From Phorcus lineatus (taxonomy: Eukaryota; Mollusca; Gastropoda; Trochida; Trochidae), in the NCBI GenBank assembly GCA_921293015.1, contig OV121081.1, forward strand, positions 28,213,158 to 28,277,157: a stretch of 64,000 nt of DNA, written 5' to 3'. The stretch's first letter is position 1; every line of letters starts with the position of its first letter. A model generated the notes under the pieces. It had not been told where the DNA came from, searched no databases, and worked only from the letters and a program-made list of their open reading frames with translations. Below are positions 1-9,990 of this stretch, piece by piece. Position numbers and translations under genes: made by a program.

Positions 1-375
1 AAAATTGAGATTTTTCTTATCGCGTTTTGCATTTTCAACAAACTTTTGCTTTGTCATGAACTTGTCATAAATTTGAGGTTTTGCATAAAATGTAATGTGA
101 TGTACTCAGTTTATTATAGAAACAAATTCTTAAACAATTTCTGAGGATTTTTCTGGCCTTTTTATCACTAAAACTATAAAAAAAAAAAACCTAAAAGCAA
201 TGGAGAAGAATGCCTAAAATTCAAAATCCTGACGTTACGTCCGTTTGGATCAATTCAAGTGGTTATAAATAAACATTTAGACTAAATATGCAGATGTGGA
301 ACAGCAGTGCACTTTGCTATACAAGTCAAATAGAAATCCACTTCCTATTTACCATATGAATGTTATAGGGATAAC
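1..375. other. AT-rich DNA, no gene seen
   Basis: No long reading frame or recognisable repeat is seen here. The stretch ends in GATAAC (370-375), which is the left target-site copy of the transposon that follows. Confidence 0.6.
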
Positions 376-779
376 TACGGAAGCATCCTAGTGCCACAGT
401 CAAAAATGTTTTATCCCCTAATTAGGAGATAGTTATCACCTAATTAGGACTTACTCATCGCCTAATTAGGACGTAACTATCACCTAATTAGGAGAAACTA
501 TCTCCTAATTAGGAGATATTAAGTCCTAATTAGGACATAGTATCTCCTAATTAGGACTAAATTATCACCTAATTACAAGAAAGTATCAACTAATTAGGAA
601 ATAGCTTTGTCCTAAGTAGGACTTAGTTATCTCCTAATTAGGTGTTAATTAAGTCCTAATTAGGAGTTACTTATCTCCTAATTAGGCGTTAATATCTCCT
701 AATTAGGAGTTACTATCTCCTAGTATCTCCTAATTAGGAGATAAAAAATTTTTTACTGTGGCACTCGGGTGCTTCCGTA
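376..779. mobile_element. MITE-like element with palindrome-array interior
   Basis: A 404-bp non-coding element with 31-bp terminal inverted repeats. The left end (376-406) begins TACGGAAGCATCC and the right end (749-779), read in reverse complement, begins TACGGAAGCACCC; 28 of 31 positions match. GATAAC flanks both sides (370-375 and 780-785) and fits a 6-bp target duplication; because TA also occurs at the junction an 8-bp duplication GATAACTA is another reading. There is no coding capacity, so movement would need a transposase supplied elsewhere. The interior between the TIRs is almost wholly the tandem palindrome array listed separately. I cannot assign a superfamily from the TIR alone. 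Confidence 0.85.
417..738. repeat. Phased array of CCTAATTAGG palindromes
   Basis: Twelve perfect copies of the 10-bp palindrome CCTAATTAGG start at 417, 439, 461, 483, 504, 525, 546, 633, 655, 677, 698 and 729. Three degenerate copies start at about 568, 589 and 611. Successive starts are 21 or 22 bp apart; only the last step is larger (31 bp), where a partial unit TCTCCTAG intervenes. Many units extend to a 16-bp palindrome TCTCCTAATTAGGAGA (501-516 and 727-742 are perfect). Each unit contains TAATTA, the classic homeodomain core. The array is therefore at once a tandem repeat and a chain of hairpin-capable inverted repeats. Binding by any protein is inference. Confidence 0.9.
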
Positions 780-925
780 GATAACTAAGATTATAACATT
801 TTTAACGCAAATTATTGTGACTATTACGTCATTTGGCAAATCGGATTACAGTATATGTGAGGCCTATACTCAGAGTACAGATAAGTATATATTCCACAAA
901 AAACAAGACACTATTTTGAATAATA

Positions 926-1375
926 AGAGCCACTCCGTGATTTTCATAACATATTATTTACCTTTGATACGAACCTAAATGTCATAAACATCTTAACTTT
1001 TCATGTTCAAAAGACAAACATATGACAAATACTGGTTTTCCATAAAAATCTAAAAACAGCCTTATAAATGCACAGAGGTGTAGATATCAGGTCCAATATA
1101 TATGGATACTAGTTATATAACCTAACAAACACTATCAACTCCTAACTGCCCTCCTAGCTGTCTTAGATAAGTCTCCAAAATTACGTTTGACTATTTGACG
1201 CGCGCCACTCTCCGGTTTCCGATCATATTTGCGACGTTCTACCTTCACATTGTCACTGTAAAAAAACAATAAGCTTTAAAATGTTTCTTTTTGGTAACAG
1301 TCGATACTTCGCGATCAAATGACACCATTGATCTAGTTTGGCATATATGACTCAAACAACTCACGGAGTGGCTCT
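926..1375. mobile_element. MITE family B, copy 1
   Basis: A 450-bp non-coding element bounded by a perfect 15-bp inverted repeat, AGAGCCACTCCGTGA (926-940) and TCACGGAGTGGCTCT (1361-1375), extendable by one A/T pair on each side. TAAT lies just outside both extended ends and may be a short target duplication. The outer ~200 bp on the left and ~120 bp on the right match the copy at 3884-4317, but the core (about 1131-1250, relatively GC-rich with GACGCGCGCC) has no counterpart there. Confidence 0.8.
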
Positions 1376-2166
1376 TTAATGTAGCCAATGTTACGGTATA
1401 TGTTCGTAAGAGTGCAGGGTACCATCTTCCCTTATAGTCGGGGATTTGCTGTGAGACAGATGCCGCTAATGAAGAAGTTATATTGTAAATATGTATTATG
1501 AACCATGGTCACAAAAATATCGCTCTCAGGCTGATCAAACTAAAACGTTTACAAAAAACAACAAATGAAATAACAGAAATTTTGAAATGTCACCTTGAAA
1601 TGTAACTATCATCTAACAAATTAATAAAATTTGCTGAACCATATTTTCATTGGAGAAATTTCATCTTTGGAACGTGGTTAGGAAAAAATACTTCCGAGTT
1701 CTTATCATCTCATATATCATATCTATGTTATAGTCAACACATTTTGGCATTATCACAATTTAACAGAAAAACAAAAGAGTTGTGAGTATCAAACATTTAA
1801 TATTCACGTTACAAAACATGGAATTTAATCAAAACGGTTCGTCAGTTAAATCTGGAAAAGAGTTAGAAAAACATTTTCTCATTTCTAAACACCAAATTTT
1901 TCTCTTAATAGTATTGTTTATGCTGTACATTATCTTTTTATTTCCCCTTAATTCGATTATGAGATGAAAGGAAATAACGAGATACAATTCCCAAATGATC
2001 CAACAATACATGCAATGAAACGACATCTAAAGGTTGTTGAAATGAATCCACAACAAGTAACTTAAACTTTCTTTATTGAAAAATTGCAACGTATTGTTGT
2101 AAATCATTTGCTCGATTATGGTGTTAGTATATAACCGAAACGTCCATTAAACTTAATTTCATTTAT
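1376..2166. other. AT-rich DNA, no gene seen
   Basis: Only short overlapping frames on both strands (such as 61 codons at 1782-1967 and 65 codons antisense at 1829-2026) occur. They resemble no protein I know. Confidence 0.55.
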
Positions 2167-2457
2167 TTAATAGACCGATCGAATCCCGCCAGGGGCTCGG
2201 CAACTTTGTCTGCAGTAGAGAACTGTTCTACACGCAGTCAGGTTTGGGTGCAATGCTACACTGAAATTCAGTGCGGTACCACCCATGGTTCGCTAGTTCC
2301 AGCTCGCAGGTTTCACCGCAATGCATAGCCAAATTAGTGTTGCGGGCTTTCTTCGTGCAATAATACTAGCAGCCGCGATATACATGTGTAAGTGAAATAT
2401 TCTTGAAAGCGTCGTTAAACACCAACTCACCTCACCTCACTCACGTTAATAGACCGA
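2167..2457 (+). mobile_element. SINE-A, 5'-truncated, with target duplication
   Basis: The element body is 2179-2445. It is flanked by an exact 12-bp duplication TTAATAGACCGA (2167-2178 and 2446-2457). The body starts inside the B box (TCGAATCCCGCC), so most of the tRNA-like head is lost, and runs through the family's body (TCGGCAACTTTGTCTGCAG, CCACCCATGGTTCGCTAG) to a tail AACACCAACTCACCTCACC. A 5' truncation plus a long target duplication is the mark of LINE-machinery retroposition. Without the A box this copy should lack a working Pol III promoter. Confidence 0.9.
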
Positions 2458-3883
2458 CTTTTCTTTGTAATCTCTTTGCTGCGACATCATCTTTTCTTTC
2501 CTTGCATGGAATGTATATTGCATAGGAGAAATTTCTTATGTTCAAATTTAAAATTACATTTTGTTGATATGTAACTACACGAATTGAGAATATTTTGTTA
2601 TTACAAATATTTAAAACTATTGGTTCGAATTATAGAAGAGTATAGTTCGTTTATTCAATGTCAGTTTGTTATGTCTATTATTTACAGAAGTGAAGTTATC
2701 AGATATATTTATCATCATACGAAATATTGGTTTAACTGTTTCTATGTAAACTCCTATTTTTTGGAAATTTTAGATTCGTCTCCATATGCTAAGAAAACCT
2801 TTTGGCATTACCCCAAAACACTTAGATTCTCTTAATTTTGTAATTTTATATTAAATCACATTTATACACATTAAGGTCAAAGACTAAATATTGGTCTACC
2901 TTGATGAATCATAAGCGTTTTAAGAATAAATGAAAGGAGTTAGGGAATTCAAGAAATGTGTGGTTTTCCATTTTTGATCCCACTGTTACATAAACAACAG
3001 CGCGATTTTTTTTCTGTGGAACTACGAGTAACCTTTGCAAGTACTAGGAGTATGATTATTCTTAATCTACTAAACAAATCGTACCATGGCAGAATGATTA
3101 TTGAATAAATAGAACTAAAGCGAGCACTATATTACAGTATATTTGTACTAACTAAGGACAAAAACTACTGATTTGGACACCAAAATTTTATTAGGTTTGG
3201 CACAATCTTAAAGAGTCTTAAGTCTGCAGCTAACATATTGGAATACATACAATGAATTTGTTAGTACTGTAGTTCTGATATTGAAATAATTATGTATTTA
3301 TTAAAGTAGCTAATTGAATATATGTAACAAATTAGTATACATATATGTATAAAAGGAAATAAAGATTTATGTTAACATAACCATTTGGTTAGAATAATTG
3401 GTGAATTTACGTATATCAGCATAATGACTAGAATGCAAATCCGATATTTGCAGCAAGACTTCATGGCAACAAAAGACATTTGCTTTCTAACTGACATCTT
3501 GATATGATCTAGAGTTGCTTTTAACATCATATCTTTGAGAAATACAAATTCTTAGACATCGTTGACTGTCTCTACTTACTTACAAAAAATATATGTATGT
3601 AATACAAGATTTTACATATAATGTGACATTTACACTACTGATTAAATCATTTCTTGATAACAAAAAACAACGCAACCTTTAAATTTTCAATTTTCAGAAG
3701 TAATTAACATTGCTCCTTGTCATAAGCAAAGCTTTCATGCAGTCTTGTCAAAGGATAAGCAAAACGTTATATCTTTCCTTTTTATGTTAATGTTTACAGT
3801 TAACTGAAAAGAGATGCATATAAAACTTTGAAACTTATTTTTTACAAAAAAAAACCAAAACAGAATTAACTTGTTTATTTAAA
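2458..3883. other. AT-rich DNA, no gene seen
   Basis: The longest frame is 83 codons (2584-2835, plus) and has no recognisable motif. No repeat shared with the rest of the window was noticed. Confidence 0.5.
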
Positions 3884-4317
3884 AGGACAACTCCATGATT
3901 TTCATAAGATATTATTTACCTTTGATACGAACCTAAATGTCATATGTGGTGATATAAAATCAAAACATCTTAACTTTTCATGTCCAAAAGACATACATAT
4001 GACAAATACTGGTTGTCCATGAAAATCTAAAAACAGCCTTATACATGCACAGAGGTGTAGATATCACGTACAATGTACATTGATACTAGTTATATAACCT
4101 AACAAACGCTATTATAAAAAAAATCAACACGATGCGAGGAATTACGGTTTATCTGTCCCGAGTGGATTATTGTGATAAATTCCGAGCTTTATTGTCACTG
4201 TACGAAACAAATGAGCTTTAAAATGTTTCTTTTTGGTAACAGTCATTACATTAGCGATCAAATGACACCATTGATTAGTTTGGCATTTATGACACCAACA
4301 ACTCACGGGATGGCTCT
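3884..4317. mobile_element. MITE family B, copy 2
   Basis: Outer parts match the copy at 926-1375 closely (for example TTTGATACGAACCTAAATGT, GCACAGAGGTGTAGATATCA, TTTAAAATGTTTCTTTTTGG). The ends have decayed: AGGACAACTCCATGA on the left against TCACGGGATGGCTCT on the right. The core differs from copy 1: here it is a 67-bp sequence (4122-4188) that recurs inverted at 4930-4996. No coding capacity. Confidence 0.75.
4122..4188 (+). repeat. Left arm of 67-bp inverted repeat
   Basis: This segment, the core of the family B copy 2 element, matches the reverse complement of 4930-4996 at 62 of 67 positions. The inner 38 bp (from ATCTGTCCCGAG to CCGAGCT) are identical. The arms are about 740 bp apart. 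Confidence 0.8.
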
Positions 4318-4929
4318 CGAACGTTGCGAAAAGTTTTAATGGACAAAAAAAGTTGGATATTGAAATTTATATGATTGACATTTTAACATGTTAGTAATTC
4401 ATTCTAAATATGCGCAATGGCAGTAAACGTTTTTGAGATCTATATCGTCAAAACTTGGAAAATGACAGTGAAAATGATTCTAAAATTAGTTTAAAATTTA
4501 GTGAAAATTTGTATCCAATCGGGCACAAATATGACAGGTATTTAAGTTTTCATTATTGTCATGTGAATTACGGTTTTTCTAAATATAACTGGAAATCTGA
4601 TTGGCTAACATAACTATTCGTTCTGTCAGTGAATCTAGCATACACGTTTCAACACAAACATTGTTTTTCTTTTCGAATGGAATAACATGAAACCTAATTG
4701 ACTGTTTAGAAGTGGTTCATATAAGATTGTGTTATACGTTACGTATTGCTGGAACTAGATTTAACAGCGCAAATGAAGAATTTGACATAATCGTTGTTCG
4801 TCGCACACAAATTAAGCGACCAAACTATTAACGAAAAAAACTCGCCATCACGAATGTATTGTATCGTATCGTACCGTAGATATTCTCAAATTTGACTTAG
4901 GTACAAAAAAATAATAACCAACTCGCTTG
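4318..4929. other. Spacer of the inverted repeat, no gene seen
   Basis: AT-rich sequence separating the two 67-bp arms. No transposase-like reading frame is present, so if the arms are TIRs the element is non-autonomous. Confidence 0.5.
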
Positions 4930-4996
4930 AGCTCGGAATTTATCACAATAATCCACTCGGGACAGATGAATCGTAATTCCTTGCACCTTGTTGATT
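4930..4996 (-). repeat. Right arm of 67-bp inverted repeat
   Basis: Reverse-complement partner of 4122-4188, five mismatches in 67. It does not sit in a family B element, so this sequence exists independently of that family. Confidence 0.8.
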
Positions 4997-7900
4997 ATTC
5001 ATACAGTCTATTCAAGGTGAAAACATTTTGTTCTCAAATGAAAAACATATCGAAGGCATGATCGAGGAGATTAGAATGCAATTACACTTGAAACGGTTCT
5101 CTAAAATAAAGCTCATTTATTCCATTTCAAAGAAATGGCGTTTGTCACTTCAAAGTCTCATCTAAAGGCAAACGGCGTATTTTGTACTCCTTAGATGAAT
5201 AAGATAAGTACTTTTTCACAAAAAAGTCCCCATCCTGTTTTAAGTAAGATGTCCTTTTTCTAGGTATGCAATGAAGCAGCATTTATTTAACAACACCTTC
5301 ATGAATATTTGCTTTCCTGTGCATATAAATTATTATCCAGATAAGAGTGAAATCAAAGAAAAAAAACCATAACAAACCTCTATAAATTATGTTTCATAAT
5401 TGGTATGACATATACCTAACGAAAACGGTATTGTTTACAAGCTTTACATACAAACAAAGGTAAGTGCATGGAAAATGAGCAGCGATCGTCCAGTCTAGCG
5501 ATGAGACGGTGATATTTGGAAAATGTATTCACAGACGCGCCAAGTAATTTTGATAAAAAAAATCACCTGCCACCGACAGAAAACCTTAAATGTGTTTATG
5601 TGAACTGCCACCGGCATGTGTTTTTAAAGCGTAGGTATAATACATGATTTTCATATCGAATGTTGTTTGTTACTCAAAAGCGTTAAATTTGATTAACAAC
5701 TTGAATGTGTTTATGTAAAGTGCAACAAATTTAACGATGAATCTTTTGTCAGGGTAGATCATATGCTTCCGTTCTTTGCATTAAAATACTCCCTTTCAGC
5801 TTCCGAAACGGACAAGTTATTATGAAAGCTAACGTCGGTAATTCAACAGAAAAACTGCCGTCTCTTGAGTACTGTCACGAAGAGTTAGAAAAAAATGCTT
5901 AACCGTTGGTGGAGTTTCAAACTTGAAGAAATGGTTCTTTTTGGTAATTCCTCACATTTTCCAAAATAAACACATCTTTATGCCAAATGCATTATCATGA
6001 AAGGATGAAACACTCCTTTACAAAACACGAGAGGAAATAACACTTATCAAACGAAATATGCTGTCGGCCATTTTAGTATGAACTCTTTATCGAGCCCGGT
6101 TGGGAATTGGATTCGCAAAGGTTAACAGTACATGTTACGTTAGTGTGATGGCTGATTCTTTTGATTAGAAAATATCATCTCGCCATTTGTAACCCACATT
6201 TTTGTTTTCATGACATTACATGTGCTAGTGTGACGTGTCCCTTTAGATTAACCATAATTTTGCCGGGATTTTATCAATTTTGGATTGGCACCGAAATAGC
6301 TACAGACATTTATGAACGTGATAAGTACATATTTATTGATAAGGGTATCTATATAGTGCACATATCTAAGACCAAAGCATGCTCAAAGCGCTCCCTGCAT
6401 TTTTACCCTGGTCTAAACAAAGAAGCCAATTACACGTCGGGCAAATCTCTGACTATCAAAGTCTTCATTTTCAAATAAAGTGTACCATGTATAAGTCGAT
6501 AAGATGAATCGATTAGACCCTTTGAGCAAAATATGTTAAGCATGAATATTATCTGCAGAGAAAGTATTTTGCTCAAACGTAAAAGAATACGGGGCTAAAC
6601 ATGTTTAATATTAATGCGATAGATGACATCCTAAATTATGAAGAAGGCTAAGTGATAAAAACCCTTTTTCCCTATGGTAGCTGTGCGACAAAACAACAGA
6701 AATGTTACTAGCTCAAACAATGATAATAGTCAAGGATTACCAAACTATGCATAGATGATTGCATCATTTTCTCCTGCTTACCTTCCTGGGAAGTTCCTGC
6801 TATGAGTATGCTCTTGTTGTCATTACCAGAAACTTTTGGTGTTCATAGATCAGTCCAAAATCCTACTCTTCACTGAAACATGAGAGAAAAGAAATGTTAG
6901 TAAAATGAGTGGTGGGTGAAAACATTGCTGAACATTCCTGGTAGTTTATGGCACCTGAAATCGAGGAAAATGTCATGGATGTTTTTCATCAAACCTCAAC
7001 ATTCTTTTGGTAAAAATGTCTGCTCGATGGTAGGATGTTTGTAGTACCTTGAAGATAAAACAATCCAGCGGTTTGAGTTATCTGCTCATCTCCGGAACAA
7101 CATAGGACAGAATTACAGGATTATTCTTTATATAATGCAAACTATTCGAAAGCATGATGAAGTGAATTCATGCAACGTAAAACTTATAAATACTGAAAAA
7201 AAACAAATGAAAGATGTTATAGAACATATTAGATGACTGAATAACTAACAAAGATATATTCAATTGTCTGTTCTTCTTCTTTGATTCATGTTTATTGATT
7301 TTAATAGAGATGAAAAATTGTATATATTGACAGGTATGTCATGAAAGGATGGTGACTACTATCATGTCCATTTTACATTTAATAGCTCTAGTGTCATGTT
7401 TCTTAAAGATCATAAACTGACCATTTTCTAGACTCATTGAAACTTGACTTCAAACGTTTCCAGACTAATTGAAAATTAACACTAAACTGAAAACAACTAC
7501 ACAATAAATAAAACCTGGAATTATTAGAACATTATCTCGTCTAATTGCATTAAAGAAGTATCCTGAGTCTTGATAAGAAACAATACCCAATGAAACGACT
7601 TTTATAAGAGATGTGGAATATGAGTTTGGTAACGCTTAGATTTAACAGTTTCCTCGAGCTCTGTACTATTGTAATTAAACTATAAAATAAAAGCAAAGAA
7701 AAGTGAATCACAAAGAAAACGAAAAGGTTAATGTATGTCGTGACACCCACGCAAATATATACTAGACTTAGAGAGAAATACCCATTGATTTACCATCAAT
7801 ATTGTTTTGATCTATGATAAAAGGATTCATAATAGCTCCGGGGATTGATCATTTCTGTACACACTTTTTGAGGCATTTTCCTGCTGCAGGAAAGACAGAT

Positions 7901-8504
7901 TATCATTTCTCATATCTAGCGCGCAGATGAAATTCATTTTAAAATCGGCTTAAGAATGATAATGTAGACGGGAATTTTCTTGAAATGACTTGTCAACAGA
8001 ATATGTCATTCCTGTGGTAAGAAACTTATTTTGAGCATACTTTTTATGAACAGCAAGACTTCGAATATAGATACATCGTTATCAAAGATGTATGTAAATG
8101 TGTTTCCAAACAAAGTTTGTGGTAATTTGTTGGTAAACAATTTTAGGGATTAACGTTAGTCATTTATACATATGTTATTTTATAAACTGTAACAAAACAG
8201 CTATCAATATCTACAGTCAATACAAAAAGTGTCAAGTGGCCGGTTGATACATATACGAAAATGTAAGTTTAAATAATATGGATGCTTTACTTATCACTGT
8301 ATATCAATGCTGTTGAAAGGTTCAACTGATATGACTGGGTCTAATCCAAAAGGAAGAGATATCTATAAAAGTAATGTTTGAAATGGTGACTTTTAAAATT
8401 CAAATGTCATGGATCATTCCGATTAATTCCCAATTTCAGTTAACAGATATATGGTAGGAACATACATTTGCATTAGTTCACTTGAAACTAAAGGGAATGC
8501 ATGA
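4997..8504. other. AT-rich DNA, no gene recognised
   Basis: The longest frame is 105 codons (6161-6478, plus strand), with no domain, signal peptide or family resemblance that I can recognise. It is the longest frame outside transposon remnants other than an RT-derived one and the low-complexity frame at 61 kb, and chance could explain it in 64 kb. Confidence 0.45.
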
Positions 8505-8570
8505 GTTAGTGAGTGAGTTTGTGTTAAATAAAATTTCAACAATATTTCAGAAGATAAATGTGTTACTGTA
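8505..8570 (-). repeat. SINE-B 3' tail fragment
   Basis: AGTTAGTGAGTGAGTTTGTG followed by TTCAACAATATTTCAG is the reverse-strand tail of the SINE-B family, as also seen at 9712 and 13138. Only the tail is recognisable here. Confidence 0.6.
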
Positions 8571-9711
8571 TCGTTTGTTTTAAGAGTGTGACATAGCTCT
8601 GTTGATCAGAAGTTTTTACCACTTTGAAGTAAGAGATGCAATTAAGGGTTCAGATAATTGTAACAAAACAATAACCAAAAGATAAAAAGAGGCAAAATGA
8701 ATGTAAGTGGACGTGAGCATTAAAAGTAAAAGTAAAAGAATTAATTTATTTGGACACTAACTTGTTTGACAACGATTGGAAACGAGTTTCTTTCATCGTT
8801 ATTATGCTTTTCAAAGTAAGGCTTGGCCTGAAATATCATCCAAATATAAAGCCTTTGCTATTTATATAAACATCGATTGTGCAATTTATTCCCAATAGGG
8901 ATAATTAGACATAAAGCGTAATGATCTTTCGATATCATCCACTCGAATAGATCAGGTATGGATACAACTTATCTATAAATATCGTCGTTTTTTATGATCA
9001 CTGGACAGAAAAAGCATCAAATACGTCTAATACACGGGATCAGACATTTCTAAGACTCATCAAACTACGCTAAGAAAGATGTCCGCCAAGATAACTTCTT
9101 TTGATATGTCTTTGCTTGCTTTCTAAGTAGCGTGGTATCACAGAAAACATGGCCAAGATTGTTGTGTGACTAAATTTGTAAGGTAACGTTGAAAATACAT
9201 TAATGCATTGTCATGTTTGTAGGATATTTACGTTATCCCTTGATGTATGTTTAATTCAAATGATCTAATTCACTTTTTCACTGCACTCTTGGTGTGATCA
9301 TGTAATGCGAAAATGTCATTTTGTTTACTGGCCTTATGTTTAAAAATCTATCAATTTTCAATGTTATTTTTGAAAATACCCCAAATAAATCCTATGTCCA
9401 TTATATTGGATGATTAGGTTCTAAGTCCCGAGGTAGTAAGTCGAAATCATTTACAGAACAAAACTGATTTATAATGTCAAGCTATCAACCTGTGACACAA
9501 ACGCTTTTAATTCAACGAATCATCTGGTTACTGTTTGTAGTTATCGCTACAGTAGAAGGTCACTGGCAACCATTGTTAGCAAGACTGCCGCCATAAGCAA
9601 AGTCAAAGGACTCCTTCCAGGGGCCATGTTGCTGTTCCTCAGTTTTTTTTTAAATATTAGTAGTTAAAGGACTCTTTGAGATTACCATTATCTTCTCACT
9701 TTGGCACTATA
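8571..9711. other. AT-rich DNA, no gene seen
   Basis: No long frame, no shared repeat and no RNA gene noticed. Confidence 0.45.
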
Positions 9712-9990
9712 CATTGAGTAAGTGTGTTGTGGTTTAACGTGTTTTCAACAATATTTCAGTAATTAAACACGTGGATGACATTCATTTAAAAATGTATGAA
9801 CAGATCGAGAAAGGGTTAGGAAAGGATGAGGGAAAAGACGAAAAGAAATGCATAGTGAGAGATAGATAACAGGTTTTAGAACGACTAAAATATTATCTGG
9901 CATCTAACCGTCGACCTTTCCAACTTGGGTGACCCTACCAAGAGATGCGGCTTCCATAGCTCTCGTGGTTACTGAAGCACCCAAACCACA
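9712..9990 (-). mobile_element. SINE-B copy (minus strand)
   Basis: Read on the minus strand, this runs from a body with AGGTCGACGG and GTCGTTCTAAAACCTG through a pyrimidine-rich block to a tail TTGAAAACACGTTAAACC and ACAACACACTTACTC. The same body occurs on the plus strand at 14320 and 37770. The edge near 9990 is approximate. The 3' tail resembles that of SINE-A although the bodies differ. Whether a tRNA-like head exists upstream is unclear. Confidence 0.65.

Noticed and set aside
376..779. CRISPR-like regular repeats
   Set aside because: Repeats are 10-16 bp palindromes with about 11-bp degenerate gaps, bounded by transposon TIRs, in an animal-type genome. No cas gene or spacer logic.
6161..6478. 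105-codon frame as a gene
   Set aside because: No motif, conserved neighbour or regulatory signal; a frame of this size is not surprising in six frames over 64 kb.
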